Under the pieces are notes generated by a model, which was not told where the DNA came from, searched no databases, and saw nothing but the letters and a program-made list of their open reading frames with translations. The position numbers were made by a program, and so were the translations under genes. Below are positions 33,890 to 44,856 of a stretch of DNA of 64,000 nucleotides, one piece after another (within the stretch, counting starts at the first letter, position 1; each line of letters begins with the position of its first letter). This DNA is from Deroplatys truncata (lineage: Eukaryota; Arthropoda; Insecta; Mantodea; Mantidae), in the NCBI GenBank assembly GCA_030765065.1, contig CM060990.1, positions 461,302,321 to 461,366,320 of the forward strand. Direction: 5' to 3'.

Positions 33890-35093
33890 TGGATGTTTTA
33901 GATGTGACCGGAGTTCCGACGTTTGACGATAAGATTAGTAAAGAGGAGGAACATGTCTTCCTACCTTACAATACGTCTGCTCTAGATGTGAATGATGAAA
34001 TTAGAATACCATGCCAAGCCGAGGATTTGTACACGCTTCCTAGCAGAAGTACCTCTACATAGAGGGATCTGTGACAAAACCTACTGGCGAAGCTTCATCT
34101 GCAACACTGACCAACAATGCCATGGCGTTTCTGTTCGATGAAGTTCGCCTAGATATGAATGGTACTACCATAGATAGAACGAGAAATCCCGGAATTTCTA
34201 CGACTATGCGCAACTATGCGGTTCTCAACACTTTGGACTCCAATCGCCTACAGAACGCCGGCTGGACGTATCCCGGAGAAGCTGTAGACATCGTGAACGC
34301 ATCGAATGGTGTATTCAACGCTATCGTTCCTCTTTCGATGCTTCTGGGTTTCGCAGACGATCACAAGGAGCTGATACTTAATAGCAAGTTTGAACTCGTT
34401 CTCATTAGATCTAAAAATTCTAATAATTGTGTGATGGGCAACGATGTGACTATCATTAAACTAAACCGCATCGAATGGAGGATGCCCGTACTTAGACTCT
34501 CCGATGCCGAGAGGGCGGAGAAACTTAAACTCGTCCAGTCAGATCGACCACTGCACGTTGCTTTTCGAACCCTGGACCTTCACACTCAACCTGCAGTACC
34601 GCAGACTAAAGCGTTCACGTGGAACGTTGCAACTACATCGAAGCTTGAGAAACCGCGTTTTGTCATAGTGGGTGCACAGACCGACAGACTGAACTACCTT
34701 GCTAAAGATAGCTCTATCTTTGATCACTGCAATATCACCAATTTGAAGCTTTATCTCAACAGGGAATGTTATCCGTATCATGACATGAATTTGGATTTTG
34801 CAAATTCAAAGTTTGCATCTCTGTATGATCAGTATTCTAAATTTCAATACTCTTATTATGGCAAAGAAAATTACCCTCTTTTGAAGAGAGGCGATTTTCT
34901 GAAATATGCACCACTATTCGTAATAGACTGTTCTCATCAACCGGAGGAGACCGTGACTGGAGCCGTTAACATCAGATTGGAAGTTCAAGCATCGGCGAAT
35001 TTTCCTGCACAAACATCTTTGTTTTGTTTGATTATTCATGATAAATTGTTCACTTATAAACCCCTAACTCATGTTGTTCAATCTATCATATAA
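33889..35093 (+). pseudogene. MCP: Hexon-like double jelly-roll major capsid protein, one frameshift
   Basis: ATG at 33889 opens MDVLDVTGVPTFDDKI and continues about 55 codons to a TAG at 34060-34062. The frame then shifts by one base near 34050, and a 340-codon frame carries the body to 35093. Total about 400 residues, usual for Polinton capsid proteins. Recognisable pieces are FLFDEVRLDMNG (jelly-roll 1), ILNSKFELVLIRSKN, IEWRMPVLRLSD, HVAFRTLDLHTQ and FANSKFASLYDQY (jelly-roll 2). Known role: trimeric capsomer of the icosahedral shell. The GTG at 34071 is not a start. Confidence 0.9.
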
Positions 35094-35137
35094 GAAATGA
35101 AAATGTATTTTGTTTATATCAAGAAAGAATGAAATTT

Positions 35138-35617
35138 TTATATTTTTTTATTGATTTTAGCATACATCTCCTTTAACTTTTTTCTGACACTCCTACCTCT
35201 AACATCGTATGAACACATTGATTTAGGAACGTCATGCAATTGAAATAAATATATTTCACTGTATGGAATTAGTCTCTTCAGTCCTGCTATTGCAACAATG
35301 TCCAGGTTTATGACATTTTCGTTTAGGCACGTATTCACAAATGCTATTTCATTAACTTTATTCATATACACTGTTACGTTATATGCATACTTTATATTCT
35401 CACTGTACGATAAACGAGGAAGCTTACCGTCTTTCACATACGTTTCAATCACAGCTATATTTCGAACTATTATCTGCCAGTCCTCTTTCGTTATGTATAC
35501 AAAAGTTTCGTCAACTGCTTTGATGAAGAGGGATGCGAGTTCGTAATGCAGTCCTATATTCACACGATGCTTGGAGCTGATGGAGATGTCGAGAATAAAC
35601 ACGCTATTTGGATTCAT
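35138..35617 (-). CDS. Unknown Polinton protein, 159 codons
   Basis: Open frame on the minus strand starting MNPNSVFILDISIS at 35617. Its ATG overlaps the stop of the upstream minus-strand gene within the same 14 bases (35604-35617), so the pair is probably co-transcribed. The protein has beta-rich segments (VFVYITKEDWQIIVRNIAVI) and a basic tail (RSVRKKLKEMYAKINKKI). No signal peptide or zinc motif. I do not recognise the family; it is not capsid, protease or ATPase. It may be an early regulator or an accessory gene. Confidence 0.55.
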   Translation of the reverse strand: MNPNSVFILDISISSKHRVNIGLHYELASLFIKAVDETFVYITKEDWQIIVRNIAVIETYVKDGKLPRLSYSENIKYAYNVTVYMNKVNEIAFVNTCLNENVINLDIVAIAGLKRLIPYSEIYLFQLHDVPKSMCSYDVRGRSVRKKLKEMYAKINKKI

Positions 35618-36223
35618 CTTCCTCTGACTTTTCTGGAATGGGGTCAAAGATGAGCACTATAACGTTCTCTCGAGAGGCTTCCAATATCTTCTTCTTGTTT
35701 ACGACCTTTGCCTTGTTCCTCTTCTTGTCAGGCTTTTTTTCGGACCTGTAGACATATACACAACATCTCTGTTTTAACACACGAATCACTAATAAAAAAA
35801 CTCTTTCTTTTTATTCACAATGATTCTGCTTACCTTTCTTCTTCTTTCTCCTCCACGGGTTCGGATGTCGACACCGACCGATCCACGTCGCGATGCGGTG
35901 GCACATCTTCTCCTTCGGGCGTTCTGTAAAAAAAGGCACAGTTTTTTGCTAGCTATCTTTTTTCTCCCCCTACTACATCTATTCTATCACATGTTCTTTA
36001 CTTACACCTTTGCTTTGAGATACACGTCGCAGCACTCTCCACAACGGAAGAATGACGACATTTGTTAATGCTGTGATGGTTCCTTACAGATGATGGTATG
36101 CGTATCGCCATCACATATTTCCTCATGCTTATCGAGACAGTGCTGCTTCATTTGCTCGTACTCCTCGAGGTTCACCCAGCAACAATTGTCACTATCGCTC
36201 GCGATTCTGATATTTTCACTACT
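35604..36223 (-). CDS. Spliced minus-strand gene of unknown function
   Basis: A chain of small open segments with splice signals. About 36223-36082 begins ATG (MSSENIRIASDSDN) and has CDKHEEICDGDTHT. 36063-36011 begins MSSFFRCGECCDVYLKAK and ends at gtaag-type donors. 35926-35836 (after ttttttacag) is acidic with TPEGEDVPPHRDVDRS and ends EEKEEE at gtaagc. 35746-35604 (after tctacag) gives SEKKPDKKRNKAK and ends EEDESK-TAG. The alternation of acidic and basic tracts suggests a nuclear or DNA-associated protein. Whether segments 1 and 2 are exons of one gene is uncertain. No family recognised. It transcribes away from the right TIR. Confidence 0.45.
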
Positions 36224-36439
36224 CATCGTGCTGGCTCACAGTCGACTGTGAACGCCGATCCATTCTCGTTTCACATTTAATGGATAGGGCGGTGGTGGGG
36301 ATTGAACATGCTCGTTCTTGCACTGACCTAGTTTATACCGTTACGCACGTGGGCTCTTTTTCACATACACAGTCTTCTGTAACATACTCATGCAGCCTAA
36401 CATTCATTACGTACACCTAACTCGAATATTATATTAGAC
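36224..36439 (-). promoter_or_regulatory. Right subterminal spacer with TATA-like box
   Basis: On the minus strand ggtataaactag lies near 36329-36340, about 110 bases before the first ATG at 36223. A plain spacer separates it from the right TIR. It is a plausible promoter for the spliced minus-strand gene, by analogy with the TATA at the left end. Confidence 0.35.
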
Positions 36440-37230
36440 TCGCATGGTTTTCTTATTTTATAGTCCATTGCCTTCTTGATGAAAGATTCCAAGTTTTTAG
36501 CTGTGGCATCTCGAAAATTATTAGTGCCTCTGAACGCGGTTCTTGATGCATTTCAGAGGCATACATTAGTTTTTTTAGCAAACGCGGTAACCGTACACAT
36601 ATCTCGAATATTATTTAGACCATACGTCTTTTTTCTCGTATATATACTCCATTGCCTCTGAACGGGGTTCTTATTGCAATTTTTTTTTCAAAGGCATACA
36701 TTGCGGTTTAGCAAACAACTGGGGGGACGTGAGCGCGCCTTGATGCATTTCAGAGCCATACATTAGTTTGTTTTAGCAAACGGATGTAACCGTACAGATA
36801 ACTCGAATATTATTTAGACCATACGTCTTTTTTTCTCATATATATACACTTCATTGCCTCCGAACGGGGTTCTTCTTGCAATTTTGTTTTTCAAAGGCAT
36901 ACATTCTGGTTTAGCATACAACTGGGGGGACGTGAGCGCGCACGCGCGCACACACACAGATCGAAATTTCACATTTTGTTTGGCTTTTAATTATCTTTAT
37001 TATTCAGTTAATTCCACAACATAACAATAAAGTGTATCAATAACTTCACGAGGGGAAATAACGTGCTCCAGGGAGCACCGCAGAGGAGGGACGGACTTCA
37101 GAATTCTCTCCCTCAGAATCCAAACGTCACGTAATCCCACACGTTACTCGTATACGCGGGTACTAACTCCGTCTTTTAATACCACGGCTTGAAACTCAAG
37201 TACATAGATGTGCAGATAGCCGTGGTTAAC

Positions 37231-37236
<6 letters not shown>
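36440..37236 (-). repeat. Right terminal inverted repeat with subterminal direct repeats
   Basis: Reverse complement of the left TIR, about 800 bases recognisable, including two copies of the unit starting cacgtccccccagttg (about 36735 and 36937 on the minus strand). It also shares the gaagttattgatacactttattg and ccctcgtgaagtt-type stretches. A few substitutions and indels separate the two ends. The right outer end is cut from unique sequence by a (TA)n run. Confidence 0.9.

Positions 37237-37292
<56 letters not shown>
37237..37292. repeat. (TA)n microsatellite at the right edge of the Polinton
   Basis: About 56 bases of uninterrupted alternating AT between the last TIR base and acagggtg, where the mariner-like sequence begins. 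It prevents reading the Polinton target duplication on this side. Confidence 0.9.
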
Positions 37293-37294
<2 letters not shown>

Positions 37295-39200
37295 GGTGAG
37301 TCTTCTCAGCCTGCACATTGAGAAGTTATGCAGGCCCGGTGTTGTACTGGCTATGCCGTAAACACTGTCCACTGCATCACGTCGTATTAATTTCGGCCGA
37401 AATGACCGCTTTGCAACGCTGCGTACGTAGTGACCTGCGCTTGTAGCGCAACAGTGTGCGCGTTGGCCTTCAGTAGTGAAAGTCCCAGTTCAAATTATGC
37501 CACGGGAGGGTATTTTTTATGTTCAGTAAATTTAATGAGAACTGATAGTTTGGTATGGAAGTGTCGTCTCACTTAATTAGTTTAATTATGTGAATTTCAT
37601 TAAAACACATATTATTACTTGTTAGAACATGCATATAACATTGTAATTATAACTTACAAACATAAAGCATCATTAAATAATATTTTGCTGTTTAAAGCTA
37701 TTCTTTTATACAAAAGAAAAGCTAATAAGTTGTACGTACATACAAACTAGATAACGTTTGCAAGCCCTATTATGATCGTTGTGAACCTCTCTGGTTCCCA
37801 AAGTAGTGCATTTAACAATTACTATGACATCATGCCGGACCATCACACAGATAAACCTTTACAATTTACCCGTTTCCTCCGTGTGGTTGTAATAGGTGTT
37901 CGAACTGACCACTATGCCGGCGGATGCAAGATCTCAGTCTAACCATCATCACCAACCTATCCCGGCGCAACATGGCCGGTGTGATGTCACGGCAAGCTAA
38001 GATGATGCGTTCCCTGATCTGTTGAGGGGTCATTAGCCGCTCCTGGTACAAGATGTCTTTAACATAACCCCATAAGAAGAAATCTAATGGGGTTAGATCT
38101 GGTGAGCGTGCTGGCCACCCTATTGGTCCATGCCGTCCGATCCATCGATTAGGGTAGGTGGTATCGAGATAAGCCGCTACTCGACGGACCGAATGAGCAG
38201 GCGCCCCATCATATTGGTACCACATAGTCGGTTCTGCAACGGTACTTCATCCAGTAGGGTAGGCAGCTGGTGTTGTAGGAAGTGGATATAGCGATTCCCA
38301 GTGAGTTGACCATCCTAAAAATACGGGCATATTAAATGATCATCGAATATACCAGCCTAAACGTTGAAACCCCATCGGACTTGTAAGGCCATTTCTCACA
38401 TCCAATGTGGGTTTACCTGCTCAGTAATGCATGTTGTGGCGATTTACTTGGTCTGTGTTGTGGAACCCTGCTTCGTCTGTAAATAACAGTTGCCAAAAAA
38501 TTTGGATCTTGTTCAGTTTGTCGTATGATCCACCTAGCGCACGCCACTCTCCGACCATGTTCCGGCTGCAGTAGCTCTTGGTGTAGTTGAAGATGATAAG
38601 GGTGAAACTTTGCATGATGTTGTATTCTCCACGCGGAAGATTGGCTGACATTGAAATACCTGTGAACGTCATTCGTACTACAATGCGGATGCTGAATGAC
38701 ATAGTCAGTCACACGATCCGTCGTTGCTTGGCCAGAGACAGGGTGATCTCTTCGTGGATGTGGTGTCTTGTGCACTGTTCCTGATTCCAGAAGGCGGTTC
38801 GCAACTCGCAAAAACGTGTGATCTGTAGGAAGTGTTCTCTGCGGAAATCTCTGTTGGTATAGACGACGTGCCTCCGTTGCAATCTACTGCGCTTACCGTT
38901 ACACTAACAGCATGACCAAATGCTCTGTATTCGAAAACATTGTTCTACAGTGAGCACGAACGGCTGGAACTTCGTATTTGTAATCAATTCACTTTCTAGT
39001 GCATAAAGAACTCATTTATTCGCAGGCGTGATTTGTACTCCGGATCTTCACCACGAGTTTCCAGCATGTTAACCATTGCGCTACTAGAGCACATTAACAA
39101 AGAGCACCACCGTAGCCCTAATCAGCGGGCTGGTGAATGCGGTGTCAGCACCTGCATTTCTCATGGTCTGTAAAGTGCAGGGTTGCCTAGTTACCAATCC
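37293..39200 (-). mobile_element. Mariner-like element, copy 1, degraded
   Basis: It begins acagggtgagtcttctcagcc and ends near ggttgcctagttaccaatcc. Copy 2 at 56243-57545 has both ends but lacks about 650 bases in the middle (here about 38365-39010). The two copies share a tcggccgaaatgac block and a mirror-image tRNA-like phrase near each end (gtagcgc-a-c...ggttcaaat and cgtgatttga-c). The transposase relic is inside (38811-37866). The ends are not simple mariner TIRs, so the limits are approximate. Confidence 0.7.
37866..38811 (-). pseudogene. Mariner-family transposase, frameshifted
   Basis: The N-terminal half, about 38811-38413, has a helix-turn-helix region and HPYHLQLHQELLQPEH. A frame change near 38500 leads to LLFTDEAGFHN (first catalytic Asp). 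The C-terminal half, 38225-37866, has YDGAPAHS and PARSPDLTPLDFFLWGYVKD, the terminal catalytic region of mariner-type DDE/D enzymes. Not functional. No start codon context was resolved, because the upstream region (38811-38900) is degenerate. Confidence 0.85.
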
Positions 39201-39404
39201 CAGTATTGGTATATATATATATAACAGGTGGCCCAAACATGCCGTCCTTAGCTGAAGTTTGTTTATACCTGATAGCGCGGATGCCAAAAGGTTTGCCTAA
39301 GCAGAACTGCAAAGCGGACTCCATACGGACAAAGAAGAGACCGCTAAATGAAAGACCAATGCTTGAAAACGAACACTTTAACTGCTATTACTGTTCCGAG
39401 AGCT
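39201..39404. other. Spacer with short TA run
   Basis: A short tatatatatata run lies near 39211-39224. The 103-codon frame at 39206-39517 crosses the tRNA-like sequence that follows and is probably not a gene. Confidence 0.5.
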
Positions 39405-39472
39405 CATTCGGTAGAGAAACTGCCTGCTATTTGAGGTGTTCCAGGTTCGACACCCGGCTGGGCTCTAGTAAG
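39402..39472 (+). repeat. tRNA-like sequence (SINE head or tRNA pseudogene)
   Basis: The stretch has an A-box-like gagctcattcggtagaga and a B-box ggttcgacacc at the correct spacing for pol III, ending cccggctgggctc. The acceptor stem does not pair convincingly by eye, so it is a relic or a SINE head, not a trusted tRNA gene. Confidence 0.4.
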
Positions 39473-41910
39473 TTGTCTTTAAACAAAAACATTTCACGGT
39501 ATGCCCAGAGAGTCTAGTGTTTCTGTGTGAGAGTATTATCTATGTGTGTGTGCGTGTTTATGTGGGAGAGATGTTATTGGTTATTTAATAACCAATTCAC
39601 TAATTAACAAGAATTCAGGATTGACTTGAGCACACATGTTAAGTCATTTAGTTCCATGACAGTTAATCTACAGTCTGTACAACTATATGTCATCAATTGG
39701 CGCCGCAAAGTTAAGGTTAACAAGATTCAAAATTCTATTTTTTTGTATTTATGTGCCCTAAAATGTGCGTTAGAACTAAATTACTTCTATTACTGGATTA
39801 TTCATAACAGACATGTGCAGAAACACGCCCGCCTTGGTGGAAAAATTGATGTAAGGACCTCTCAGGCCCACTTTCTACGTGGAATGATCCATCATTTCTT
39901 AATATTATTTCTGTACGTCAAAAAACAAGCAAACAAACAAAAACAAAAAAGTTCGCAGAAGACAGATGCCGCGTTGAAAATGTTCAGAACACAGCCTTTG
40001 AGCCTCAGGTGCATTTTGGTGCGTCTCCGCACAGTTGGTAGCCATATTTTGTGTGTTCGATATTGGTGAACGTTACCTTCTTGTCTGAATGGTCTGGCTC
40101 GAACTGCATGTAGGCGACCACGCGACGCTTATCAGTACAAAACTACCACGTAAAAACCTGCAGACAGGAGCATTACATCAGTGACCTTTCGCTTTGTACC
40201 TGCACTGCCGCTTTGAACAGCAGTGACGAGGCAACTTCTTTTGCGCCTAGTATGCGGAAATATAAAACTGCAAAAGACGGCTCGCTTGGGTCACCTGGTA
40301 TGTATGTTTATATGTAATAGAAAGAATGTGTATGTTTGTTTGTGAGAAAGAGAGAGAGAGAGAGGGAGAGAGAGAGAGAGAGGACGTAATCTCGAAAACC
40401 ACTCAATCGGTTCTGATAATGTTTTTACCTCTCTTCCAGACGGAGATGGATTATATACCCAATATTTGCAAACGTTTTATTACAGAACTTTCGGGGGAAT
40501 TTCATTTTCAAATCACCGAATTTCAATCCCATTTACTTTAATATGAATATAAAGGGATTTTTTGGCCCTTTAATGCGAACATGATATATGACTATCAGCC
40601 AAAATGGCCTAAAGTCTTTCAATTTGGGTTTTTGCAGAGGGAGTTGCATATCACGTTTGTATCATTTGAGAAGTTTGTTCAACAAATATGTTTAGTATCA
40701 TTTTGACAAAGCTGGTACATTTTGTTTTCAGAATCTGGCAAACATAAGCAACCCTACAACCTTAAAACGCTGACACCACCCTTACTTACAACTCAATAAC
40801 TTTCTTGACCTATCTAGACAAAACCCTGTACATTTACATAAACTATTGGACCCACAAAACTTATACGCTACCTTAAACTCTCAAAAGCAACCTCTGCAAT
40901 ATTTTAACCCCTTATATAGGAATAAACACTGTTTAAATAATTGGGTCAAAATAATGTACAACTATACCTGGCAAAAACCATAAGCTATCCTTCAACTTCC
41001 AAAGCTAACTCAAACCTGATTTTATTGCTATAAAATGTTTTAAAAGAGTTTATTTACTATTATTTTGATGCCCCCTATATATCTAACAGCAACATTTGGC
41101 CAGTACTGAAACTTACTACTCCTTGATACCGCAATTATTGACGGGAAGATATAAATAATTAAATAAACAAATGCCAGTAAGATATAGAAATAATCGCAAT
41201 AAATAACTTCCGTATATTAAACCAATGTATAATATAATAAGCTTGAGTTGAAAGATTTCACTGAAGAAAAAGGCAATTAGCGAGTCATGTTATGCCCAGT
41301 CATTAGCAACAGCGTGAGAAGCTAAATCATTAGCTTAAAGATTCTTGAAATGCAGTTAGGTTATAAGTTCAGTACGCTTGAACAGTCACGTAGGCAGAAA
41401 TTCTGAAAAAGAGAAAGGTAATGAAGTTCTGAGAGTCGGGGAGGTACCCCATAGAACAGTGTTAAATACGACACGTAGGAGTTTGAGATGGAACGCATAT
41501 GAAGTAACGTTGGTGGGGGAGTAATATGTAGGTGGAGCTTAAGTTGATGCACGCAAAATAAACGCACGCAATCTAAATTAGAGACACTATGTTCATGCAC
41601 ACATTCGTGCATACATTAGTGACACCATTTTTTGAGAATTAGCACTTAATCTGGTGATTACTTGTGTGTTATTTTAAGCGCTCAGTGGTGCGCTTTTGTG
41701 AGTACGATTTAGCGGACATCACGAGGGGTTTTACGGCTAAGCATTTTAGCGACTCACTGCAAGTTGCGCTTCTAGTTTCTTTTATTGCGGAAACAGTTCC
41801 TTCAAATCGTAAAATTGATACTGCAGAGGTTGCAGGCATAATTTCGAGTGCTACGATTCATAATCAGTTTCGTTCTTTATCTTCAATGGTCGGCAACGCG
41901 CTTCATTAGC
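39473..41910. other. No gene recognised; GA microsatellite
   Basis: AT-rich, with a (GA)n run at 40345-40383. The open frames at 39626-40069 and 41664-41909 show no recognisable domain; the second runs beside a sequence that resembles the repeat below. No gene can be supported. Confidence 0.5.
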
Positions 41911-42110
41911 TCAATTACTAGATCACATTAACCTTCTCAGTTAATTTAAACTGGTGTTATCCTTTCACACAAGCCCACGCATACCTTGAGAGAAAGATAT
42001 CATAGCCAACCACTGTAGCAGTCGGCAGCAGAATCAACATGAGATATTGAAGCAAAGGGCATGGCTTCAAAAGTGACGATCAACGCACTGCTTCACCCTT
42101 ACGTAAAAAT
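41911..42110 (+). repeat. Dispersed repeat copy paired with 1-310
   Basis: The core gcagtcggcagcagaatcaaca followed by gatattgaagcaaa matches the 1-300 copy. Both are followed by about 20 bases and a tgcttca word. The repeat class is unknown. See the 1-310 entry. Confidence 0.45.
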
Positions 42111-42527
42111 CTCCACTATTTATCTGATCTGAGCAATAGGTGGGACACTTACGTGTTAGGTCTCAGGGAAAATAATAGGCTACTGACGGCTTTTAAAATA
42201 CTAGCCCTTTCTTTATTTTCAGCCGCTTATTTACATAATGTGACCATGCAACGCCGAGTAAGACAAGCATTCTCACACTTGCAAAATGAAAATATCCGAC
42301 TTTGTGTGTTTGTTGTATTCCAATTATTTAGCAACTATAAGCTTTAGCCGCGTAGAAATCGTGGTGCGATTTTATGAATGAAAAAAATACTCAGATATAG
42401 AATTTAAACAGTATTTAAATTGAATTTCGCAATTAAAAGCAATGCCCAGAAAGAACTGGTACAGGATAACTTTACAGTTTAAATTGATCGTGTGACAGCT
42501 ATTTATTATTGTAATTAGGATTACGAT
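42111..42527. other. Spacer, no gene
   Basis: About 0.4 kb of AT-rich DNA before the minus-strand SINE. Nothing recognised. Confidence 0.5.
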
Positions 42528-43104
42528 TACGCTACAGAGGGGACACTTAGCACCTCGATCCGCGCAGGGATCTGTGTGCATACACCCCGGGAGGAACGGA
42601 CGAGAAGTGACCGCAGGTGGCGTATGGGCTGCAGAACTGGCCGACGCAAGCGACAGAGACGCGCGGAGGTCCCTAACAGTTAAAGCTTGACCACCCAGCC
42701 GGAGAGCGCTCAAGTCAGCCCTACCAAACCACCGGAGGGTGACTCACAGGTCCCCTCCAGCGGAGACCGTGGAAAGCTCTACCCAGCAGCGGAGACTTGA
42801 GAGGCCTCCATCTGACGGGGCAGAGAAGAAATTCCAACACGCAAGCCATCTGCGCCATCTGCCCGCAGTCGTCTGACACACAGCCCCGGAGCCAAGCTGT
42901 AACGTGAAAGACGAAGATGAAATGAGAGGGAATCAGAGAAGAGAAATTCGGGGGAGTCAATGAGCCTTCCCAGCATTCGCCCACTGACTTGGGTAAACTC
43001 CCAATAAAAAAAACCCATGGGTCAGTAAAGTCGGCCGCGTGAATCGTTCACGCGACCTTCCGAATGCGGGCCACAGACGCAACCGCCTGAGCCATCCCGC
43101 TCTA
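42528..43104 (-). mobile_element. SINE family A, copy 2 (minus)
   Basis: Read on the minus strand it starts gagcgggatggctcaggcgg with a degenerate B box, then a ggttttttttattggg stretch and gggcgaatgctgggaagg, and ends in a gc-rich block near 42540. The same head and body motifs occur at 17196 and 48141. The frames inside it (42721-43018) are not genes. Confidence 0.75.
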
Positions 43105-43480
43105 TTATTATTGCAATACTTTAGCAAGTTATTTTTCTTCTCATTTGAGCCTCAGTGTTAGTTACTAAAGGATTTGCAACAAAATCGGTTTTTCCATAAT
43201 TTAAATTAACAGAAAATCTTATTTTTTGTTGCCTTAATATTAATTTAATTCATTTTTATTTTATCATTTTTTTGTTTGATATAACCTTGTTTGCCCAGGA
43301 CACTCGCTTTCATTAATGCCGTCCCCACAGCTTTGGAATCCATTTTACTGACCTTCACAGGTGAAATGTGTATAGCAAGTAGGAGGTGTGTGTATCTGTT
43401 TACCTTTTCGCGCCTGCAGTGGCGTCCTGTTTTACCTGCACAGTTCTAGATTATTCACATATGAATATACAACTTTAAGC
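43105..43480. other. Spacer, no gene
   Basis: AT-rich spacer. Its last eight bases, ctttaagc, are the left target duplication of the MITE that follows. Confidence 0.6.
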
Positions 43481-43634
43481 CAGAGGTGGCGAAAACGTGA
43501 CTCGCGAGTTATTTTGAATCGCAGGCGCCGTTCCCTCTCTGCAACCGTCCGTTTGTTTTTCACATGCTGCTGAGTGATGCAGTGCGTGTTTCATATTTGG
43601 TGACTCGCGAAGGAAGTCGTTTTCGCCACCCTTG
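43481..43634 (+). mobile_element. hAT-type MITE, copy 1, 8-bp duplication
   Basis: 154 bases starting cagaggtggcg and ending cgccacccttg, a palindrome-like pair of ends that continues inward (gaaaacg, ctcgcgagt). Perfect 8-bp duplication ctttaagc at 43473-43480 and 43635-43642. An inverted copy sits at 61908-62062. It is too short to encode a protein. Confidence 0.92.
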
Positions 43635-43679
43635 CTTTAAGCAGCAGCTGTACTCTTCATCACTTTAATAACCATGTTT

Positions 43680-44830
43680 AAATGCATAACTAAATAAAAT
43701 CCCGTATTGCACAATATCTTCATGAAAATATTTTAATGACAGTGTAATGTAAAACTGAAATATATTGTACTTTTTACTCTCAAAGAGGACACATTTACTA
43801 GACATTATTGAAATCATCTGTCCAATCTAAATATACAACTAAATAAAACAATGTTTTAGGCAATTTCTCCAAGAAAACGTATCCTTAATGACGATACAAT
43901 GTAAAACTGAAGTAAATTATACTTTTTACTCAAAAAAGACACATTTACTATATGATGTTTGTACATTCTTAGGCGGGAGGTTGGGAGTTTTCGGAAGATT
44001 TACGACGTGAGGTACGGGGTTCGTTCCGCTCCTCGTGGCATGAGACTCCACTGATATCTCAGCGTTGGTATGCTGTTATCAAGTAAACAGCGTATTGTCT
44101 TAATTTAAGCTTTGTTTTGCTTTTCTGCCTAATGTAGTTCACTTATATACCTCGCCACCTTCACGTGTTAAGGAGCCACATTTTTCTCGAGAAACACAAA
44201 CGCGTCTTCATCACACGGCTTACAAAGCGACAGTCCCCTCGCTTAGTTTCAAACCTGCCCCGTTTGCAAGCGAGAAACAAGGCCACCCATGCTCAAGGGT
44301 CGTTAAGAGATTTTCCAGCGTTTTGTCCTCTTGTCAAGTAACGCATCTGGTCCAAGGCAGGAAATGGGAAGGCGCCTATATGCCGAATACACACATCTGG
44401 ACTGATCATAGTTTTAGAAATGTATGTACGCAGCCTCTATAATAATTCTAATGTACATAGCATAAATGTACCATGCTAGTACGTAATGTATAGTCTCAAC
44501 TAGATATTATTGGAATCATTTGTCCAATCTAAATATACAAAACTAAATAAAACAATGTTTGGCACAATTTCCTCGTGAAAAATTATTTTAATGACAACAT
44601 AATATAAAACTGAAGTAAATTATATTTGTTTCTCTCAAAGACGACACATTTACTAGAAATTACTGTAATCACCGTTCCAATCTAAATATACAACTAAATA
44701 AAACAATGTATTGCACAATTTCTCCATGAAAAAGTATTTTTAATGACAATCTAATGTAAAAGTGAAGTAAATTATACTTTTTATCTCAAAGTGGATACAT
44801 TTACTGGAAATTATTTTAATAATGTATCTA
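43680..44830 (+). repeat. 150-bp tandem repeat interrupted by a 0.5-kb insertion
   Basis: The word aactaaataaaa marks units at 43688, 43837, 44541 and 44692, i.e. periods of 149 and 151. Each unit holds aatgtaaaactgaa, a tatactttttactc run and gacacatttacta. Units 1-2 and 3-4 are split by about 43953-44490, an unrelated sequence with ttaggcgggaggttggg near its start. Confidence 0.8.
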
Positions 44831-44856
44831 ATCCACATTCTTGTCCAATACCTGAT

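Larger units (their letters stand above)
20891..37236. mobile_element. Polinton/Maverick (adintovirus-like) element, complete between its TIRs
   Basis: The ends gtagtggttaaccacggc (20891) and its reverse complement (37219-37236) open inverted repeats of roughly 0.8-1 kb. Between them lies the full Polinton core set: family B DNA polymerase, retroviral-type integrase with chromodomain, A32/FtsK-type packaging ATPase, adenain-type protease, and penton-like and hexon-like capsid proteins, plus accessory genes. The 16.3-kb length is typical (15-20 kb known for the group). A 6-bp target duplication cannot be read safely because the right flank is a (TA)n tract: left ATATAA, right ATATAT. Many frameshifts indicate decay, or assembly indels. 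Confidence 0.95.

Noticed and set aside
34539-34781. Minus-strand frame in the major capsid gene
   Set aside because: Antisense shadow of the capsid body.
42721-43018. Cys/Trp-rich minus-strand frames near 42.8 kb
   Set aside because: Inside the minus-strand SINE copy; no protein family.
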